Assembly: GCA_016287245.1 (NCBI GenBank) | Contig: JAEEWG010000019.1 | Span: forward strand, 1 to 56,924 | From: Clostridia bacterium | GTDB lineage: Bacteria > Bacillota > Clostridia > Saccharofermentanales > Saccharofermentanaceae | Length of the DNA: 56,924 nt | Direction of reading: 5' to 3' | Shown here: one piece after another, positions 52,200 through 56,924 of the stretch | Numbering within the stretch: position 1 is the stretch's first letter | Layout of the letters: the number at the start of each line of letters is the position of its first letter | Notes under the pieces: model-generated | Database searches by the model: none | What the model was told of the DNA's origin: nothing | Seen by the model: the letters and a program-made list of their open reading frames with translations, nothing else | Program-made: the position numbers and the translations under genes

Positions 52200-52984
52200 T
52201 CGATGATGAGAGATATTCTGTAGTTTTGATATTCTATAAACATTCTGTGAATGATTATGCGCAATTATTGCACGGAAATGCTCTACGGCTATATAATGAT
52301 TTTAAGGTTTGGGGTTATGTAGTAGGGGGAGGTATCCTATGAAGAATCGTCGTATCCTTTCGTTGATAGCTGTTGTTTTAACCATGTCGATTCTCTCTTC
52401 GTATGTATTTGCAGATGGAGGTGATGAGAATGACCGGAAAAACGATGATCCCATCGAGGAGACGCAGATCGACGAAGACTTGAACCGACAGATTCTGGAA
52501 TATCTTGAGAATCTTGATGAAAGCGAGCTGGACCCTAACAGAAACGAAGATCATTATGAACACCGTTCTGATGAAGAGATCATTGAACAATGGGAACAGG
52601 AAGAACGGGAGCACCCTTGCGGGATAGAAGAGCTTCCTGTTTTGGACGATAGTAATCCCCCGGATAGAGATACTGATCCCACCGGTTTTTATTCAATAGG
52701 GAGTGATCTATATTATACAGATCCGGTTACAAATGTAAGGTACTGTAATACGACGTTGACTTACGAGCATATTGTCTTTACCTTCGGGTCTGATTACAAG
52801 GTGACATCGATTGCACCCGTATATGCTTATTCCAGCAATCGCAGAGTAAAGATCCTTCTGGAGGCATTTAATTGGATTGGGACACCATATGCCCTGTATT
52901 CGAATATGCCAAACGAGTTTTCTTGTGGCGGATATGTCGCTTATGTGTATTTAAAGGCTCTGGGTGTGGATATTGGAATCGGTT
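52200..52984 (+). repeat. Duplicated NlpC cassette, promoter and 5' part, copy B
   Basis: Matches 9060-9843 closely from the upstream region through about 215 codons of the NlpC/P60 gene. The two copies lie 43 kb apart in the same orientation. Confidence 0.85.
52268..52297 (+). promoter_or_regulatory. Promoter of NlpC/BspA cassette B
   Basis: TTGCAC (52268-52273) and TATAAT (52292-52297), spacer 18 bases, at the same place as in cassette A. The spacer is less conserved than the boxes. Confidence 0.6.
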
Positions 52985-53967
52985 CAGCTGTGCAAATAAA
53001 TCGTATCGATAATCACACAACTCAATATTTTAATCAGGCGGTGAACATGGTTCCCGAGAGAATAAATGAATCTGATCTTCTCCCCGGAGATGTGATCTAT
53101 TGGTACAGTCCGATCTGTCAAGAAGGAATACAAGATTGCCCTTATATGTATCTGGATGACCCAAGGACGTGTGGACTATATGAAGGGATTCATCATTCAG
53201 CTATTTATATTGGAAATGGGCAAGTGGCAGAATCCGCATATGGACGTGGCGTGATTGTAGGAGATATCCGTGATATGACAGCAAGTGGATTATATTACTA
53301 TTGCTGTGCACGATATATCAATGAGGCTGTTACACTTCCTTATGTAACAGCGCTTCAGACAAGACCTGCCGGAAAGTATAAAGTATCTCTTGAGTGGACT
53401 AGTAATCGATACGCAGACGGCTATCTGATCTATTCAAGGAAGAATGATGTGTATGCATATTGTGGAATGACAACAGTGAAATATGAAGTATCCCCTCAGC
53501 AGCCACAACCTACTCAGTACCCGAATCAATCGCCTGTAGTTGTAGAAGATCTCGCGCGTCGCTTTGTGAGTCGATTCACGGATGCGAATGCGCTTTCCTC
53601 AGGTAATGGTTACTATGTTTTCCCATATGTGACGGATTATAATGGAACTATGTATCCAGGAACAGTAAGCGTTATGGTGACCGGTGAGGGAATATGTACA
53701 GCAGTTACAGGTTTTATACTCGTATCTCAACAAGGAGCAATAGAATTACAATGGGATGCATCTGAAGATGCAGATGGCTACCTAATCTATGGAAGACGTG
53801 CCAGTGGTCCATACTCGTTTATAGCTATGTGGGCTGATAATAGCTATACCGATCCACTTGCGTCAGCAACGATATTGAACTATTACTGGGTATTCCCGTA
53901 TTATCGGGAGAATGGGATTATTATTCCAGGTGAGGTATCAGTGGAAGTGTCAGGTTATGCGTTATAG
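52339..53967 (+). CDS. Secreted NlpC/P60-family protein with two C-terminal beta modules (copy B)
   Basis: A 542-residue paralogue of the protein at 9198. The signal peptide and the first 200 or so residues are nearly identical, including the catalytic Cys in EFSCGGYVAYVYLKALG. The stretch from there to the catalytic His (GIHHSAIYIGNGQVAES) is largely different, but the three-cysteine insertion is kept as C-x6-C-x10-C. The two C-terminal modules (DGYLIYSRK, YYVFPYV, YYWVFPY) are partly diverged. The start is ATG 52339 behind GGGGGAGG; upstream in-frame codons have no ribosome site and lie in the conserved leader. It is followed after 31 bases by a BspA-type gene, as in cassette A. Confidence 0.8.
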   Translation: MKNRRILSLIAVVLTMSILSSYVFADGGDENDRKNDDPIEETQIDEDLNRQILEYLENLDESELDPNRNEDHYEHRSDEEIIEQWEQEEREHPCGIEELPVLDDSNPPDRDTDPTGFYSIGSDLYYTDPVTNVRYCNTTLTYEHIVFTFGSDYKVTSIAPVYAYSSNRRVKILLEAFNWIGTPYALYSNMPNEFSCGGYVAYVYLKALGVDIGIGSAVQINRIDNHTTQYFNQAVNMVPERINESDLLPGDVIYWYSPICQEGIQDCPYMYLDDPRTCGLYEGIHHSAIYIGNGQVAESAYGRGVIVGDIRDMTASGLYYYCCARYINEAVTLPYVTALQTRPAGKYKVSLEWTSNRYADGYLIYSRKNDVYAYCGMTTVKYEVSPQQPQPTQYPNQSPVVVEDLARRFVSRFTDANALSSGNGYYVFPYVTDYNGTMYPGTVSVMVTGEGICTAVTGFILVSQQGAIELQWDASEDADGYLIYGRRASGPYSFIAMWADNSYTDPLASATILNYYWVFPYYRENGIIIPGEVSVEVSGYAL

Positions 53968-53998
53968 AGACAGCCGCACGGATGAAAGGAGAATTACC

Positions 53999-56924
53999 AT
54001 GAAAAAGAAAGCTGGATATATATCTTTGTTGATTGGATTGTTGACTGCTCTTGTATTAGTATTCCCTTCTCAAAGAGTAAATGCAGCTACAACGGTCGAT
54101 TCAGGCACCTGTGGTGATGCACTGACATGGACTGTCGACAGTAATGGTACATTGACCATATCCGGTTCCGGTGATATGGAGAATTTTGCTATGGATGCTG
54201 CCCCTTGGAAGGACTATCGTTCCAGTATCAAGAAATTAGTTGTAACTTCTGGAGTAACTTCAATAGGAGAATTTGCATATTATAACTGTACTGTGCTGAC
54301 GGATATTTCTCTTACTTCCGGGATCACCAAAATCGGTTATTCCGCATTCAGAGCATGCCCGATGACAACCATTACTCTGCCCGCAGATCTGACCGAACTG
54401 GGGGAGGCTGTATTTTATCAATGCAGAAATCTAAAGTCGATCACGATTCCTTCAGGTGTGACTGTGATAGAACGACAGGATTTCATGGATTGTACCAGTC
54501 TTTCTTCTGTGTCGCTCCCCGAAGGTCTTCTTAGGATCCGGATATCGGCATTTTTTGGTTGCTCCTCATTGACATCGATCAGCATTCCATCCAGTGTGGA
54601 AATGATAGATGGAAAGGCCTTTAAGAATTGCACCGGACTGAAATCATTTAATATCCCGCCGAAAGTCACTGCTCTGGGTAGAGAAACATTTGCAAATTGT
54701 ACTAGTTTGACTTCTATTTCGATTCCTCCTACCCTTAAGACTATTACTGGTTTTAGCGGCTGCACAGGCCTGACGCAGATCGTGATTCCAGACACTGTTA
54801 GTGTTTTGACTGGAGATGCATTTACCGCCTGTAGTAATCTAACGTCCGTCACGATCAAGGGGAGTCCTTCTATTGATAGTGCTTTTAAGAATTGCACAAA
54901 ACTAAAAACGGTAACGTTCCTTGGCGAGGTAAAAACGATTGGATATCGGTCATTTCAGGGATGCACAGCTCTTCAATCCATAGATCTGCCATCTTCTCTG
55001 GAGACAATCGGAGATTATGCATTTATTGATTGCACAGCATTAAAGACGATCGCGTGGCCGTCATCACTGAAGACGATAGGGAAATCGGCATTTTGGAATT
55101 GTAAAGCACTTACTTCTGTTCCGGTTTTCCCCAAGAGTATTAAGAGTATTGGAGCCTATGCATTTTCGGAATGTAAATTTAAAAGTATCACTATCTCTTC
55201 AGAAGCTGAGATGACTGAAATCGGCGAAAATGCATTTCAGAACAGTACGTCACTGGAAACTCTTGTTCTTCCGTCTAAAGTGGAAACCATAGGAGCCAGT
55301 GCATTTATCAATTGCACCTCATTAAAATCTGTAACATGGCCTTCTTCCATGAACACGATAGGGGAATCGGCATTTTGGAACTGTGTAGCGCTACCGGATC
55401 CGTCACTGCCTGATGATTTGAAAAATATCGGAGATCATGCTTTTGATAAATGCACCTCTATACAGCAAGTTACAATTCCTTATGGTGTGACGGTAATACC
55501 AGATTATGCATTTAATAATTGCACATCTTTGAAGAGTATTTCCATTCTATCTGATCTCACTTCAATAAATGATTATGCATTCAGCAACTGTACTTCTTTG
55601 GCGAGTATTGATGTTCCTTCATCTGTTACTGCAATTGGTGCTTATGCATTTTATAACTGTACTTCTTTAGGTTCTATCCAGCTTCCGCCGCAGTTGGAAT
55701 GTATAAATGAATCTGCGTTCGGTGATTGCGTATCCTTGAAGAGCATTACCATTCCTAAGAGTGTTTTAAATATTGGTCCTAAAGCGTTTTATGGATGCAC
55801 ATCTTTAAATGAAGTAAATATGCCGGACGCTATAGAATCTGAAAGTAATTATATTGGATATAATTCATTTTCGAATACAGCAATAAAAAAGGTAATTATC
55901 CCCGATGGTGCGACCTGTATAGGCAGAAGTGCGTTTTCTAAATGTAATAATCTTGCCTATGTCTCATTACCGGATACACTCAAGACAATTGAATCTGGAG
56001 CATTCAGTTTTTGTGCATCATTGAAAAATATCACTATTCCTGCAAGTGTGACTTTGATTCCTGAGCTTGGAGCATTTGAAGGAACGAAAGCCGAGCGGGT
56101 ATTAATTCTTTGCGGCTATAATGGTGACTATGTGTTGTGGCGTTATAGTTTCCCATACGGAGCAAAAGTGTATTATCCGGCAGATAAATGGAGTTCGGAT
56201 CAGGTTGGTTCTTCATGGATACCTTATACGACACTTTATACAGTAGCGTATAAGACATCAGCCACAGAACCGGCATTCTTCTCTGAACTGGCCGTAGATG
56301 GCGAAAGATTTACTATCGAAGATTTCACTCCTTCTAAGTCCGGTTATACCTTCCTGGGCTGGGCAAGGACAGAGGATGCGACGGAGGCGACATATCGCGC
56401 AGGCATGACCTATACAGTTTCCAGAGATCTTACCTTCTATCCTGTGTGGAAGAAAACTGAACCGCCGGCTGAGGTGACGAATGTGAAGGCAGTTCCGGCG
56501 GGAAAGGGAAGAGTAACACTGACCTGGACAGCAAGTGACGGAGCCGAAGGCTATCTTATCTACGGTCAGAAGAACGGAAAGTACGCCTACGTGGGTATGA
56601 CAACGCAAGGGACGACCTTTACAGATACCAAGGCTCTTTACGATGACTATAACTACTACTGGGTATTCCCGTATGTAAAGGATAGTGCCGGAAATATGGT
56701 TCCCCATAATACAGAAACATATGTCTACGCAAAGGGCATCCTTACAGCAGTTACTGGCCTTAAAGCCTCTTCGGTGAAGGGCGGTGTGAAACTTACTTGG
56801 AATGCGGTGACGGGAGCAGAAGGTTACCTCGTATATGGGATCGTTGCCGGAAAGCCTTACGGCTATGTCGGTATGACGACGAAGGGAACAACTTTTACGG
56901 ATAAGACGGCGTCTTCAACGGAGT
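53999..56924 (+). CDS. BspA-type leucine-rich-repeat surface protein (copy B, 3' end missing)
   Basis: The gene is open from ATG 53999 to the window edge (975 codons). A signal peptide (ISLLIGLLTALVLVFPSQRV) leads into a short N-terminal domain ending near WKDYRSSIKKLVVTSGV. About 25-30 LRR_5 repeats of the AF.NCTSL..I.IP form follow to near 56080. A Listeria-Bacteroides repeat (YTFLGWARTEDATEATYRAG) and the beginning of two EGYLIYG/YYWVFPYV modules come last. Compared with copy A the repeats have diverged strongly, while the end is nearly identical at DNA level. By comparison with copy A only about 14 codons are missing. AAGGAGA lies before the start. Confidence 0.85.
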   Translation, partial: MKKKAGYISLLIGLLTALVLVFPSQRVNAATTVDSGTCGDALTWTVDSNGTLTISGSGDMENFAMDAAPWKDYRSSIKKLVVTSGVTSIGEFAYYNCTVLTDISLTSGITKIGYSAFRACPMTTITLPADLTELGEAVFYQCRNLKSITIPSGVTVIERQDFMDCTSLSSVSLPEGLLRIRISAFFGCSSLTSISIPSSVEMIDGKAFKNCTGLKSFNIPPKVTALGRETFANCTSLTSISIPPTLKTITGFSGCTGLTQIVIPDTVSVLTGDAFTACSNLTSVTIKGSPSIDSAFKNCTKLKTVTFLGEVKTIGYRSFQGCTALQSIDLPSSLETIGDYAFIDCTALKTIAWPSSLKTIGKSAFWNCKALTSVPVFPKSIKSIGAYAFSECKFKSITISSEAEMTEIGENAFQNSTSLETLVLPSKVETIGASAFINCTSLKSVTWPSSMNTIGESAFWNCVALPDPSLPDDLKNIGDHAFDKCTSIQQVTIPYGVTVIPDYAFNNCTSLKSISILSDLTSINDYAFSNCTSLASIDVPSSVTAIGAYAFYNCTSLGSIQLPPQLECINESAFGDCVSLKSITIPKSVLNIGPKAFYGCTSLNEVNMPDAIESESNYIGYNSFSNTAIKKVIIPDGATCIGRSAFSKCNNLAYVSLPDTLKTIESGAFSFCASLKNITIPASVTLIPELGAFEGTKAERVLILCGYNGDYVLWRYSFPYGAKVYYPADKWSSDQVGSSWIPYTTLYTVAYKTSATEPAFFSELAVDGERFTIEDFTPSKSGYTFLGWARTEDATEATYRAGMTYTVSRDLTFYPVWKKTEPPAEVTNVKAVPAGKGRVTLTWTASDGAEGYLIYGQKNGKYAYVGMTTQGTTFTDTKALYDDYNYYWVFPYVKDSAGNMVPHNTETYVYAKGILTAVTGLKASSVKGGVKLTWNAVTGAEGYLVYGIVAGKPYGYVGMTTKGTTFTDKTASSTE
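56471..56924 (+). repeat. Duplicated BspA 3' end, copy B
   Basis: Close match to 13186-13639, coding for the C-terminal beta modules; it runs off the right edge. Confidence 0.8.

Overview
The window reads as a chromosomal segment of a Gram-positive Clostridia-type bacterium (Bacillota). The signs are strong GAGG-type ribosome binding sites, CCA-encoded tRNAs, secreted NlpC/P60 and BspA-like proteins with Thr/Pro linkers, a cohesin/dockerin pair, a ClpE-type ATPase and a membrane MutS homologue. A gut or rumen Lachnospiraceae or Oscillospiraceae relative is plausible, but the sequence alone does not settle the family.

Layout, left to right. (1) 1-2000: a decayed flavodoxin-like oxidoreductase and a hipBA-type pair. 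(2) 2024-5417: low-molecular-weight protein phosphatase, MATE exporter, citrate synthase. (3) 5419-13724: a surface block with two tandem paralogous membrane-anchored Thr/Pro-rich proteins, each started from a promoter lying inside a terminator-like hairpin, then a secreted NlpC/P60 protein and a BspA-type leucine-rich-repeat protein. (4) 13752-20864: tRNA-Glu, uvrA-clpE, and argJ on the opposite strand. (5) 21015-21266: tRNA-His, tRNA-Gln, tRNA-Lys. (6) 21428-26713: a dockerin-bearing putative glucosaminidase followed by a membrane-anchored cohesin protein, an acetyltransferase and an SH3 lipoprotein, then tRNA-Gly and tRNA-Arg. (7) 27205-34246: a divergent type IIA topoisomerase pair, a membrane protein with a degenerate deacetylase fold and a transglutaminase-like lipoprotein. 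(8) 34349-38883: bacterial PH protein, sirtuin with a histone-like tail, membrane MutS homologue, lysA. (9) 39019-43653: a four-gene signalling operon (tail-anchored kinase with a PIN-like N-terminus, vWA protein, tail-anchored PP2C phosphatase, coiled-coil protein), convergent with a MraY-like transferase. (10) 44764-52062: argS, M3 peptidase, rRNA methyltransferase, rdgB, ACT-domain protein, hom. (11) 52200-end: a second copy of the NlpC/P60 plus BspA cassette, cut by the right edge.

Three parts look most worth following. The first is the cohesin-dockerin pair, which appears to tether a cell-wall hydrolase to its own membrane rather than build a cellulosome. The second is the membrane-tethered kinase/phosphatase/vWA operon. 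The third is the duplicated NlpC/BspA cassette, whose ends are nearly identical while its middle has diverged. No CRISPR array, insertion sequence, prophage or sortase motif was seen. No gene-free stretch exceeds 300 bases.
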